A DNA stretch of 64,000 nt from Paenibacillus_V sp046244365 (GTDB taxonomy: Bacteria; Bacillota; Bacilli; Paenibacillales; NBRC-103111), in NCBI RefSeq assembly GCF_046244365.1, contig NZ_CP176395.1, forward strand, positions 1,674,001 to 1,738,000, written 5' to 3'. Made by a program: the position numbers and the translations under genes. Each line of letters begins with the position of its first letter. Within the stretch, counting starts at the first letter, position 1. Below, piece by piece: positions 42,601 through 51,530 of the stretch. Under the pieces are notes generated by a model. The model worked only from the letters and a program-made list of their open reading frames with translations. It had not been told where the DNA came from and did no database searches.

Positions 42601-45189
42601 CTTATTCGCAATAAAGCCGATCAGCTCGGCGCTTATACGCCAAAGCCGGCTTTCACGGCTTACGCCGTGATGATCCGCCAATTGTCGGAAGCCGATTTCG
42701 ACGCCGACCTTTCTGTGACAGGTTCTTATTATCACTATTTGTTCAAGAAAGGCAGCGAGGATGTTCGCGTCGCCTGGGCGGTAGAGCCGACGCCTGTCGT
42801 CATTCGTACGCAAGCGCCGGTCCGTATCGTTGATTTTATGGGCAACGAAACCGTCTATACTCCTGTCCAAGGCAAGATTTATATGACGTTGAACGGCGAA
42901 GCGGTCTACATGCACGGACAGATCGAAGGGATCGATAAGGATCAAACGTTCGTGCTGACCGGCGAGGCTTCTCTTGTCCATGAGGACGGCAAGCTGAAGC
43001 TGACGGTCGCTAACGCGGCGGACGTTCCTTTGTCGGGTACGCTCGAATTGGGCGGAATGCTCTATCCGTTCGAAGCGGCAGCCGGTTCGGAACAGAGCCT
43101 TGCGATCCGCGTTCCCGGATTGGACCGGGAAGGCGTCGTATCGGTTCGCGGCAAGCTTGCTTCCGCAGCCGGCAATCCGCTCGGCATGGTGTATGCGGAC
43201 GTTCCGTTCCGCAAGCCTTTTACCGTAGACGTAAAGCCGTCTATTTCGTCCACGCCGGGCGAAGCGCCGTCCGTGCAAATCATCGTCGAAAATCACGCGG
43301 TCGAAACGCCACTGGTCTTGAGCGGGATCGATTGGTCCGTAGGCGAATTAAGCGGCACGGTCGCGTCCCGAACGATTGCGCCATCCACCGTCTTAACGGA
43401 GTCCATCGCGCTGCCGGGCTTTGCGGAAGGAAAGTCTTATCCTCTGGATATCACGGTCGCGTTGGAAGGCTACGATCCCGTTCACATCGTCAGTTCCATC
43501 GACTTTAATCGCGTGGCTTACAGAGGGGGAACCGCCGAACCCGTTGCGATCGATCTAGGCTCCGGTACGAACCGGATCAAGGCCGACGCTTACACGGGGC
43601 CGGATGATTTAAGCGGAAGCTTCGAGCTGACCTGGGACGAGACGAACTTCTATATGGACGCGGATATTGTAGACGACGTATTCCAGTATCCTTTTGTCGG
43701 CCAGGAGAGTTACAAGAATGACGGCATCCAGTTCGGCATGGCGGGAGGGATCCCCGGCAGCGTCACCTACAATTATGAGATCGGAGTCTCGCTTACGGCG
43801 CAGGGGCCGCAGATTTACTTCTACAACGCGCCGCAGGGCATCCCGCTCGGCATTCACGACAACGGCGACATCGATCTCAAGGTGACCCGGGACGAAGACC
43901 ATAAGGTAACGAAGTATCGGTTGAAAATGCCATGGCGAGAGTTCGAGCCGATCTTGCCGGCTGCAGGGAATGCGATCAGCTTCTCGATGCTGGTCAACGA
44001 GAACGATGCCGGAAGCCGCGACGGCTACATCGAGTGGGGAAGCGGAATCGGCAGCGCGAAGGATCCGACGAAATACCGGACCATTCTGCTGATGGATGCC
44101 GGCGGCAGCGCCGATCATACGCCGCCGGCGACTGTCGCGGTACTGGAAGGCACGGAACGGAACGGCTGGTACGTGACCGGCGTTCAGGCAAGCTTGAGCG
44201 CGACGGATGAAGAATCCGGCGTCGCATCGACTTCGTATAGCTTGGACGGCGGGACGACTTGGCTGCCGTACGAGGCGCCTCTGACGTTCGAGCAGGACGG
44301 GAGCTACAGCATCGCTTATCGCTCGACCGATCAGGCAGGCAATACGGAAATTGTGCAGACGGCCGCGTTCCGCATCGACCGGACGGCACCGACTGCCTCG
44401 ATTTCTTACAGCACAACCGCACAAACGAATCAAGCCGTCGTCGCGACGATTACGCCTAGCGAGCCGGTAACGATTACGAACAATGGGGGAGCAAACGCCT
44501 TTATGTTCCTGGCGAACGGAAGCTTTACTTTCGAATTCGCCGATGAAGCGGGCAATCCGGGTTCTGCTACAGCGGTCGTGAACAATATCGTTTCAAGTGC
44601 AAGCGGGGCGCCGGGCAAGCCTTCGCTTTCCGATGACAACGGTCACGATACGGGCCTTTTGGACGGCAGCTACCAGGTGAAGATGAACCTGTGGTGGGGG
44701 AACAACGGCATGATTTACAAGCTGTACGAGAACGACGTTCTGGTCGATACGCAAATGTTAGCCGATCGCTCGCCGAATGCCCAATCGGCCGTCACGTCCA
44801 TTTCGCATAAGGCCAACGGTACATACCGGTATGTCGCGGAGCTGACGAATGCATTCGGCACGACGCGAAGCGACGTGCTCACCGTACGCGTGACCGATGC
44901 GTCCCCGGGTAAACCGGTGCTCTCGAACGACAACTGGGATCGGGACGGGAATTTCAACGTCAGCATGAATTTATGGTGGGGCACCAACGGAAAGACGTAC
45001 CGGCTGTACGAAAACGGCGTTCTCATCGATGAACAAACGCTCGCAAGCAGCTCGCCTCAATCGCAATCGGCCGTAACGGCCATTCATGGCAAAGCGGCAG
45101 GCACGTACGAATACCGATGCGAGCTGGTTAACGAAGCCGGAATCACATCGAGCCAAACGATGATTGTGAAGGTCGTTCTCCCAAACTAA
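39661..45189 (+). CDS. Giant secreted modular glycoside hydrolase 1 (clan GH-A type)
   Basis: 1842 residues. TTG start behind a strong GGAGG. Signal peptide with TRIAGLLCLVLAFTSLFGG and cleavage near AAAASA. Modules: DNRLRE/CBM96-like domain (about 53-230), Fn3 (240-330), second DNRLRE (333-494), Fn3 (500-587), a (beta/alpha)8 hydrolase (about 688-1010), a beta domain, a CBM9-like domain (about 1285-1477), an Ig-like OmpL47 repeat (1484-1580), and two C-terminal repeats containing MNLWWG (about 1649-1842). Likely acid/base E816 in EVYNEFNIGFGD and nucleophile E924 in WITEVGWPT, the clan-A layout. It is secreted without an SLH or sortase anchor. The family number and substrate are not assigned. 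Followed 19 bp later by a paralogue. Confidence 0.88.
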   Translation: MSPHAIFHRYARTRIAGLLCLVLAFTSLFGGVAHRAAAASAAEFAVPSAETQSPVTVRIYASDDAFVRGGSHANTKFGATTPTALQVKNYSGTNAVDKREAFIKFDLSGIPGVITGASLNLYGAVTDGAQPGGKPVSLAVYGVPNDNWTGTEITWNASPAKGNAVAAPIAMLNNKPANWYAADVTAYVASEQLADLTASVALVDASLANCFVSLHSLEAANKPYLSVTYMPATPADSEPPVWPEGTSLTGVLTSPTSVRLNWSPAQDASGIFSYRIYANGVLLGSVPGTVNSYEAVSLIPGEVYEFQVEAADTALRWSTNGPNVRVTVPITEQKLFPTDDTYVNAGAKADVNYGSDASLLVKKNSVDLTRESLLKFDLGSAIEDIGSAVLYVYAVTNDGGGTTVTNELFSASPEQWTEAAATWNTKPEARDFLQSFTADRTPKWFALDATAYVKGQAEAGKAASFLISQNVQNGINVIINSKENAANKPYLQIAKSRINPEAPVWAASSQVTVTHEGEDEIGVSWTPATGADAYNVYANGVLAGTVNGSTYAYTLTGLAIGKPYTIKLEAGKAGKWSTDGPFATAGTRETKFAPSQLGNVYLSSEELSMKLLTGRTSVSWTIKDVWGSQVASGVAVPHNGEALIAFPASLRGYFSLEASAVAANRDPITLQTAFTVLTPYDVSQIADSPFGVNTHLTWAPKGWIPDLTGLIAKAGIKNVREASEWNSVEKQKGVYTVPASPVAAEYMNDMRKQSLDQLWVAAYTNPFYDSNSTPYTDEGREGFANHAKAVLDGYNGSDYTSPAYTPFLKFMEVYNEFNIGFGDRGTGPADSKPDYYYPLLKKTYETVKASHPDTVVTGMSTAGVPLSWLESVMKLGGLNYMDTIAIHPYVYPKDPEMMVKSFKDVNDLVKKYNGGQTKPLWITEVGWPTHNTLSGVSEKKSADNLVRGYVLSLANGVEKIYWYDLMNDGTNKAHNEDNFGLIRNKADQLGAYTPKPAFTAYAVMIRQLSEADFDADLSVTGSYYHYLFKKGSEDVRVAWAVEPTPVVIRTQAPVRIVDFMGNETVYTPVQGKIYMTLNGEAVYMHGQIEGIDKDQTFVLTGEASLVHEDGKLKLTVANAADVPLSGTLELGGMLYPFEAAAGSEQSLAIRVPGLDREGVVSVRGKLASAAGNPLGMVYADVPFRKPFTVDVKPSISSTPGEAPSVQIIVENHAVETPLVLSGIDWSVGELSGTVASRTIAPSTVLTESIALPGFAEGKSYPLDITVALEGYDPVHIVSSIDFNRVAYRGGTAEPVAIDLGSGTNRIKADAYTGPDDLSGSFELTWDETNFYMDADIVDDVFQYPFVGQESYKNDGIQFGMAGGIPGSVTYNYEIGVSLTAQGPQIYFYNAPQGIPLGIHDNGDIDLKVTRDEDHKVTKYRLKMPWREFEPILPAAGNAISFSMLVNENDAGSRDGYIEWGSGIGSAKDPTKYRTILLMDAGGSADHTPPATVAVLEGTERNGWYVTGVQASLSATDEESGVASTSYSLDGGTTWLPYEAPLTFEQDGSYSIAYRSTDQAGNTEIVQTAAFRIDRTAPTASISYSTTAQTNQAVVATITPSEPVTITNNGGANAFMFLANGSFTFEFADEAGNPGSATAVVNNIVSSASGAPGKPSLSDDNGHDTGLLDGSYQVKMNLWWGNNGMIYKLYENDVLVDTQMLADRSPNAQSAVTSISHKANGTYRYVAELTNAFGTTRSDVLTVRVTDASPGKPVLSNDNWDRDGNFNVSMNLWWGTNGKTYRLYENGVLIDEQTLASSSPQSQSAVTAIHGKAAGTYEYRCELVNEAGITSSQTMIVKVVLPN

Positions 45190-45208
45190 ACCGTACGAGG
45201 TGAAAAGG

Positions 45209-48200
45209 ATGTTCAAAATCTTGCGATCGAAAACAGCCATCCGTATCTTGGGATTGTCCTTATCGGCAGTGCTGCTGAACAGCCTTATCATACCCGCCGT
45301 CCCGCGCTGGAGCGCGGGCACGGCGGCAGCTGCAGCGGATGCCGGGATTGACCAGGCGGCTGAACCTGTTTCCGAATCGAACGGCACGAATCCAATCGCA
45401 GAACCGGCGGTGAATCCCGCTCCCGGTTCAACCGTAAATCTAGCCTCCACCCCGGCCGTTACCCAATTGAACCCGATTGAAGATACGTACGTGAACGCCG
45501 GGGGCAACGCAAGCAAAAATTTCGGCTCCTCGAACGTGCTTGCCGTCAAGAATTACGATATAGACGTCAACCTGCGCCGGCAGGCGTTTATGAAATACGA
45601 TCTGAGCTCATTCACGGGCGAGATCGGCTCGGCCAAATTGAAAATTTATGCCGTCGACGGCGAGAATTCGACGATCGGCGTTCAGGCGTACGGCATGGAG
45701 GACGATTCCTGGCAAGAAACTGCGGCGACGTGGAACAACAAGCCGGCTTACGAGCACTATTTGGCGGAGCTTAACGTAGGCAAAACCGCAAGCTGGTACG
45801 AGATCGACGTGACGGCCTTCGTGAAAAAGCAAAAAGCGCTGGACGGAAAGGCAAGCTTCGCCTTTATCCAGCAGGCGGCCAAAGGCCATGCGGTAACGAT
45901 CAACAGCAGAGAGAATACCGCAAACCGTCCGTATTTGGAGCTTTCGGCAGAACGCGCAAACGGAAGCGCACCAAGCTGGCCGGCCGGAAGCACGTTTAGC
46001 GCATCAAATGCAAGCGCAACGAGCCTGCAGCTGAACTGGACTGCGGCAACGGATCCGGCGGGCGTGACCGGCTATACCGTTTACCGGAACGGCAGCGCCG
46101 TCGGAACGGTGGCCGGAACGGCGACCTCTTATACGGTGACGGGACTGCAGGCCGACAGCAGCTATACGTTCAAGGTGGAAGCGGGGAACGCGCCCGACGG
46201 GTGGAGCAGTGACGGGCCGTATCTTACGCTGACGATGCCGAATCCGAACCGTACCGTTTTACCGCCGGCCGAAGACACGTACGTGCAAGGCGGAGGGAAT
46301 CAGAGCAAAAACTTCGGGGCGCAACCCACGCTCTTGATCAAAAATTTCAATGCGGACCAAAACCTGAACCGGCAGGCGTATATGAAGTACGACCTTAGTT
46401 TGTTCCCGGGCGAGATCGGTTCGGCCAAATTGAAGATGTATGCCGTCGACGGCGAAAATTCGACCATCGGCGTCCAGGCGTACGGCATGGAGAACGACAC
46501 CTGGAAGGAGCTAACGGTGACTTGGAACGATAAGCCGGCAATCGACCATTACATGGGCAGCGTCAATGTGGGCAAAACCGCGGCTTGGTACGAATACGAC
46601 GTGACCGCCTTTGTGAAGCGGCAAGCGGCATTGGACGGAACGGCCAGCTTTGCATTAGTCGAGCAGGCGGCGGCCGGACACGCGGTTTCGGTCAACAGCC
46701 GGGAAAATGGGGTGAACCGTCCGTATTTGGAACTCTCGGTCAACCGGGCGAACGGCGGCGCACCGTCATGGCCGGGAGGAAGCGCGATTAGCGTTTCCGA
46801 TATAACGGAGACGGGCTTGCAGCTGAATTGGTCCTCCGCGGCCGATCCTGCAGGCGTGACCGGTTACACCGTTTATCAGAACGGAAACGTCATCGCGGCG
46901 GTCGGCCCGGCGGCAACCTCCCTTGCGGTGACGGGACTGCAGGTCGGCCAGCGCTATACGTTTAAAGTGGAAGCCGGGAACGCCTTGAACCAGTGGAGCA
47001 ACGACGGTCCGTTCGCGACGGCGGAGACGCCGACGACGAAGCTGATCCAGGTTCGTCCGGGTAACGTATTTACGGATGGCGAACCGATCGGATTCAAGGT
47101 GCGCACGGCGAGGCCGGCCGTTACCTGGGCCGTCTATGATTACCAGGGGGCCCTCGTATCGGAGGGAGCGGCGCCATCGGTTCAGAACGAAGCCGCATGG
47201 ACGGTACCTTTCACGAAATACGGATACTTCATGCTGCAAGTAAAAGCCGAGCTTACGGGAAGCGAGCCCGTTTCGATCAAGTCGCCGTTCGCCGTGATGC
47301 CTCCGCTTGACCCGTCCGGAAACGAAGGCTCGCCGTTCGGCATGTCCACGCATCTGCATCGTTTTCCGACAACGATGACCGCCGATATCGTGAACTTAAT
47401 GAAGGAAGCCGGCATGCGTTTGGTGCGGGGAGGCTTCGAATGGCCGGGCATCGAGAAACAGCCGGGCACCTATACGTTCGGTCCGCAGCCCGACTATTAT
47501 ATGAACATGCTGGATAGCGAGTATTTTGATTTTCTGTACGTATCGGGATACACGAATCCCAACTACGACAATAACAGCACGCCGTATACCGATGCCGGCC
47601 GGGAAGCCTTCGCCAATTATATGAAAGCCTATGTGGATCATTACGAGGGCCAGATGGATGCCTTAGAGGTGTACAACGAATTTTACGGCAGCTTCGGGGA
47701 CCGCGGCAACGGCCCGGCCGATTCGAAGCCCGAATACTACTATCCGCTGCTGAAGAAATCGTACGAGACGATCAAGGCCGCCTACCCCGACCTGCCGGTA
47801 CTCGGCACATCGACCGTGGGGGATCTGAAATGGATCGAAGACGTGCTCAAGCTCGGCGGCATGTCCTACATGGACGGCTTCTCGATTCATCCTTATTTGT
47901 ACCCGAATGCGCCGGAAGGATACGACAGCCTGATCGACAACGTGAAAACCTTGATCCGGACGTACAACAACGGCAATTTGAAGCCGATCTGGATCAACGA
48001 AACCGGCTGGCCGACGCAGCTGGACGCCCGCGGCGTGGATGAGAAGACGCAAGCGGACTACTTGATTCGCGCTTATGTCGTCGCTCTTGCGAACGGCGTG
48101 GAGAAAATCGTTTGGTACGACCTGATCAACGACGGGCTTACCAATGTGAACGAAGACAATTTCGGTCTCCTCCGGAATCCGAACGACAAGCTGGGCAGCC

Positions 48201-50389
48201 TGACGCCGAAGCCCGCTTATTCGACCTATGCCGCGATGACAAGGAAGCTGAACAATGCGAGTTTCGTCCGTCGGGATGCCACCGATAGCGATATCCGAAG
48301 CTACCTTTTCGACAAGAACGGCGAAGACGTACGCGTCTTATGGACGACCAGCCCGTCCGTTCCGGCCGTCATTCGAACCTCGAGTCCGATCCGGATTTCG
48401 GACATGATGGGCAATACGCATACGTACGTGCCCGATAACGGCAGCGTCTATGTCACGTTAAGCGGCGAACCGTATTTCGTGGAAGGCGAGCTTACCGCAA
48501 TCGAAAAGGATGCCACATTCGTTTTGACCGGCCAGTCCGCGCGGGTCGGCGATTCCATGACTTTTGCTTTGAAAACGGACAATGCGTCCTCCTCGGCCTT
48601 TACTTATAGCCTGGATGTGGAGGGCGAGCTTTATCCGGTCGTGACGGCAAGCGGGCAGCAAACCGTGCAAACGATCGACGTGTCGAACGCAAACCAGCCG
48701 GGCACCCGCCAAATGACGGGCTTTCTGATGAAAGGCAGCGACAAAATCGGTTTACTCCGGAGCTCGGCCAAGGCGCTTCCGCCTTACGAAGTCCAAGTTC
48801 GTCCCGTTATTACCGATCCGGACACGTTAAGCAAATCGCTTCTGGCCGGAATCAAGAACGAGTCTCAAACGAAGCCGCTGCAAGTAAAAAGGGTGGAGTG
48901 GAGGTTCGGGACGCAATCCGGTACGAAGGAGCTTAACGCTGCCGTTCCCGCCGGCTCGTCCGTTTTAGCGGATATTCCGCTTACCGGTTTCGGCCTTGGC
49001 GCAAGCAGTACGATCAAGGTGACGGTATACTTTGACGGCTTTGAACCGTATACCTATGAGGGAACCGCTGAGTTCAATCCCGTTCTCCCAAGGACCGTTA
49101 CGGTCGACGGAGCGCTTGATCCGGAAACGGCAGCAGTCTCGCCATCGATCGACCTGTCCAAGGGAACGGTAAAAATGACCGGCTATCAAGGAGCGGGCGA
49201 TTTAAGCGGCAGCGTCTGGCTGAACTACGATTCGAGCCATCTGTATCTTACGGCAAAAATCAAGGACGATACGTTTTCGGCGACTTCCTCGGGTGCGGAC
49301 ATTTGGAAAAACGACGCCATTCAATTCGCCATTGCGAGCGGTCTTCCGGGCGAAAGTCCGTATTGGTACGAATACGGCATCTCGCAAACGCCGGAAGGTC
49401 CGCAAATTTACCGCTGGATAACGCCTCCGGGCGTAGCGAAAGGAGCGGTGACAAACGGCCGGCTCTCCGTAACGAGAGAGGAAGCGCAGGACTATACGAT
49501 TTACGAGCTTGCGCTCCCTTGGTCGGAAGTAGCGCCGGCCAAAGCGGCAAAGAACGAGGTTATGAGCTTCTCGATCGTTGTCAACGACAATGACGGGACC
49601 GGCAGGAAAGGTTGGATCGAATGGGGCGGAGGAATCGGCGACGGCAAGCTGTCCTCCAAATTCCGAACGTTCCAGTGGATCGTCACCGACGACATCCCTC
49701 CGACGACCGTCGCCGCCATCGAGGGGGCGCAGCGGAACGGCTGGTATGTTTCCGACGTCACGGTTAAACTGAACGCAACGGATGACAAGTCCGGGGTGAC
49801 GGAAACCGTCTATAGTCTTGATGGGGGAGCGACATGGGCGGCGTACCGGGGAGCGATTGCTTTCAAAGAAGACGGCGTCCGCACACTAACGTTCCGCTCG
49901 ACCGATGGCATGGGAAATGCGGAGCAGCCGCAAACGGCCGCTTTCCGGATCGATCGTACGGCACCGACCGTTCTTATCAGCGGAGGAGGAACGTATGACA
50001 TCGATCAGCATGTTACGGTCACCTGCACCGCCGCGGACACCGTATCCGGCGTCGTCTATAGCTCCTGTTCGGCTCCTTTGGTGAACAGTCCGGCCTATCG
50101 CTTGAACATCGGCGACAATCCCGTTTCGGCCGGCGCAACTGATGCGGCCGGCAACTCGGGGACGGCGGAAACGACCGTTACCGTTAAAGTCACTTTGGAA
50201 GGCTTGATCCGGCTTATCAAGTCCTGGATTACCGGCAACGGCAGCCAAGGTATCGTCAATTCGCTAGAGACGAAGCTTCGGCATGAGCAATTCCACGCCT
50301 TCGCGAACGAAGTACGAGCGCAGAAAGGCAAAAAGATTCCCGAAGAAGCCGCCGATATTTTATTGAAGCTGGTTGATATAGGGAACTAG
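45209..50389 (+). CDS. Giant secreted modular glycoside hydrolase 2 (clan GH-A type, FIMAH tail)
   Basis: 1726 residues from ATG 45209; GTG 45200 is an alternative. Signal peptide with AIRILGLSLSAVLLNSLI. Modules: two closely similar DNRLRE domains (about 88-249 and 349-512, both with GENSTIGVQAYGME), each followed by Fn3, then a (beta/alpha)8 hydrolase (about 708-1010) with likely acid/base E824 in EVYNEFYGSFGDRG and nucleophile E931 in WINETGWPT, a CBM9-like domain (about 1296-1494), two Ig-like repeats, and a C-terminal FIMAH-type helical domain (about 1663-1726, LRHEQFHAFANEVRAQKG). It parallels hydrolase 1 up to the Ig repeat but ends differently. The pair probably shares one cre-controlled transcript, with a strong terminator after it. 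Confidence 0.88.
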   Translation: MFKILRSKTAIRILGLSLSAVLLNSLIIPAVPRWSAGTAAAAADAGIDQAAEPVSESNGTNPIAEPAVNPAPGSTVNLASTPAVTQLNPIEDTYVNAGGNASKNFGSSNVLAVKNYDIDVNLRRQAFMKYDLSSFTGEIGSAKLKIYAVDGENSTIGVQAYGMEDDSWQETAATWNNKPAYEHYLAELNVGKTASWYEIDVTAFVKKQKALDGKASFAFIQQAAKGHAVTINSRENTANRPYLELSAERANGSAPSWPAGSTFSASNASATSLQLNWTAATDPAGVTGYTVYRNGSAVGTVAGTATSYTVTGLQADSSYTFKVEAGNAPDGWSSDGPYLTLTMPNPNRTVLPPAEDTYVQGGGNQSKNFGAQPTLLIKNFNADQNLNRQAYMKYDLSLFPGEIGSAKLKMYAVDGENSTIGVQAYGMENDTWKELTVTWNDKPAIDHYMGSVNVGKTAAWYEYDVTAFVKRQAALDGTASFALVEQAAAGHAVSVNSRENGVNRPYLELSVNRANGGAPSWPGGSAISVSDITETGLQLNWSSAADPAGVTGYTVYQNGNVIAAVGPAATSLAVTGLQVGQRYTFKVEAGNALNQWSNDGPFATAETPTTKLIQVRPGNVFTDGEPIGFKVRTARPAVTWAVYDYQGALVSEGAAPSVQNEAAWTVPFTKYGYFMLQVKAELTGSEPVSIKSPFAVMPPLDPSGNEGSPFGMSTHLHRFPTTMTADIVNLMKEAGMRLVRGGFEWPGIEKQPGTYTFGPQPDYYMNMLDSEYFDFLYVSGYTNPNYDNNSTPYTDAGREAFANYMKAYVDHYEGQMDALEVYNEFYGSFGDRGNGPADSKPEYYYPLLKKSYETIKAAYPDLPVLGTSTVGDLKWIEDVLKLGGMSYMDGFSIHPYLYPNAPEGYDSLIDNVKTLIRTYNNGNLKPIWINETGWPTQLDARGVDEKTQADYLIRAYVVALANGVEKIVWYDLINDGLTNVNEDNFGLLRNPNDKLGSLTPKPAYSTYAAMTRKLNNASFVRRDATDSDIRSYLFDKNGEDVRVLWTTSPSVPAVIRTSSPIRISDMMGNTHTYVPDNGSVYVTLSGEPYFVEGELTAIEKDATFVLTGQSARVGDSMTFALKTDNASSSAFTYSLDVEGELYPVVTASGQQTVQTIDVSNANQPGTRQMTGFLMKGSDKIGLLRSSAKALPPYEVQVRPVITDPDTLSKSLLAGIKNESQTKPLQVKRVEWRFGTQSGTKELNAAVPAGSSVLADIPLTGFGLGASSTIKVTVYFDGFEPYTYEGTAEFNPVLPRTVTVDGALDPETAAVSPSIDLSKGTVKMTGYQGAGDLSGSVWLNYDSSHLYLTAKIKDDTFSATSSGADIWKNDAIQFAIASGLPGESPYWYEYGISQTPEGPQIYRWITPPGVAKGAVTNGRLSVTREEAQDYTIYELALPWSEVAPAKAAKNEVMSFSIVVNDNDGTGRKGWIEWGGGIGDGKLSSKFRTFQWIVTDDIPPTTVAAIEGAQRNGWYVSDVTVKLNATDDKSGVTETVYSLDGGATWAAYRGAIAFKEDGVRTLTFRSTDGMGNAEQPQTAAFRIDRTAPTVLISGGGTYDIDQHVTVTCTAADTVSGVVYSSCSAPLVNSPAYRLNIGDNPVSAGATDAAGNSGTAETTVTVKVTLEGLIRLIKSWITGNGSQGIVNSLETKLRHEQFHAFANEVRAQKGKKIPEEAADILLKLVDIGN

Positions 50390-50402
50390 ACGCTATAATC
50401 GA

Positions 50403-50436
50403 AACCGCGCAGAAGCTTGCTTCTGCGCGGTTTTCC
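50403..50436 (+). terminator. Terminator of the giant hydrolase pair
   Basis: AACCGCGCAGAA / TTCTGCGCGGTT with a GCTTGC loop and TTTTCC, 14 bp after the stop. Confidence 0.88.
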
Positions 50437-50530
50437 GTGTTCTCCCGAATTTATCGGAGCAGATGGTATCATGCTAGCTCAAATATGCTCTTTAGATCTG
50501 CAGAGAGCGCCTGTTTGATCAGGAATGACC

Positions 50531-51343
50531 CTACAAACGATGTTCCTTCCGATACTGCTTCGGGGTCACCGAGCAACTGCGTTTAAATACGCGGCTTAAG
50601 TAAAACCCGTTCTGGTAGCCGCAGCATTCCGATATTTGATCCAGCGTCAAATTCGTTTCGACGAGCAGCTTCTTGGCCTTCTCGATACGAAGGGCGGTGA
50701 GATATTTGATCGGAGTCGTTCCGAACTCGTCTTGGAACTTCTGGCATAGCTGCACTCTGCTTATGCCGAGGGAAGAGGCGATGGAGGTCAAGCTAAACCG
50801 CTCGAACGCTTGCGCCTGAATGAGCTTGGTCGCCATCTGCACAAGCGGATCCGACGTGGGGGAAGCCTCTACGGTCGGCAACGCTTCCGCTTCTTCGCAA
50901 TACAGCAGCCAAATATGGTGCAAATAATGGTTTCGGATGACCATGCTCCACTGCTCGTCAAGAAAATGGGGCTGCTTGAAAGCGGCGTAATCCGCGAGAA
51001 GCTTTTCCGTATTGCGCAAGCTGACTTTACCGATCGGAAGAACGTCGGATTGCAGCGGATCGACTTCATTGCCTTGATCGTCCCTCCACTCCATCCGGAG
51101 TACAAATAGCGTAACGGGAGAAATAACGACCCTACGAAACGCGACGCCCGGCGGACAGAAGACGAGATCGCCGAAAGAAGCGGTTGCGCGGCGGTTTTCG
51201 ATTTCAAAATAAAACGAGCCGTCCTCTACGGCAAACAAGAGCCATTCCTTCTGAATGCTCTCATATTCAAAAAAACGTTCCCGTCGAACCACGTGCCGAA
51301 AATATTTTAACCGCGGGATATGCCCGAGTAAAGGAACAGGCAA
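50531..51343 (-). CDS. AraC-family regulator with cupin sensor
   Basis: 270 residues. The N-terminal about 100 residues form a cupin-like arm (KEWLLFAVEDGSFYFEIENR, SFGDLVFCPPGVAFRRVVIS). The C-terminal 100 residues carry two helix-turn-helix units (FSLTSIASSLGISRVQLCQK; GYQNGFYLSRVFKRSCSVTP). Sugar-responsive regulators of catabolic genes often have this design. It is divergent from the FAD oxidoreductase across 187 bp, the probable target. No membrane segment. The effector is unknown. Confidence 0.9.
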   Translation of the reverse strand: MPVPLLGHIPRLKYFRHVVRRERFFEYESIQKEWLLFAVEDGSFYFEIENRRATASFGDLVFCPPGVAFRRVVISPVTLFVLRMEWRDDQGNEVDPLQSDVLPIGKVSLRNTEKLLADYAAFKQPHFLDEQWSMVIRNHYLHHIWLLYCEEAEALPTVEASPTSDPLVQMATKLIQAQAFERFSLTSIASSLGISRVQLCQKFQDEFGTTPIKYLTALRIEKAKKLLVETNLTLDQISECCGYQNGFYLSRVFKRSCSVTPKQYRKEHRL

Positions 51344-51446
51344 TGGGGGCGCCCCCTTCCGTATTGTCTACCGCTAACGGCCTGTTCTCTGCCGAATGCC
51401 GGCGCCCTAGCGATCATTTGTATATTCCTCAGCTTACAAAAGTGCA

Positions 51447-51476
51447 TGGAGAATGTAAATCGCTTCCGCCTACAAT
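51447..51476 (+). promoter_or_regulatory. Candidate promoter of the FAD oxidoreductase
   Basis: TACAAT (51471-51476) with TGGAGA (51447-51452) 18 bp upstream, 55 bp before the ATG. Confidence 0.45.
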
Positions 51477-51530
51477 AAAAGAGGGAAGCAGGCCTGCATA
51501 TCCCGAAACATAACAAAGGGGATTATTTCT

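Noticed and set aside
41635..43296. 553-codon minus-strand frame inside giant hydrolase 1
   Set aside because: It is antisense to the catalytic module, with no start signals or recognisable domains.
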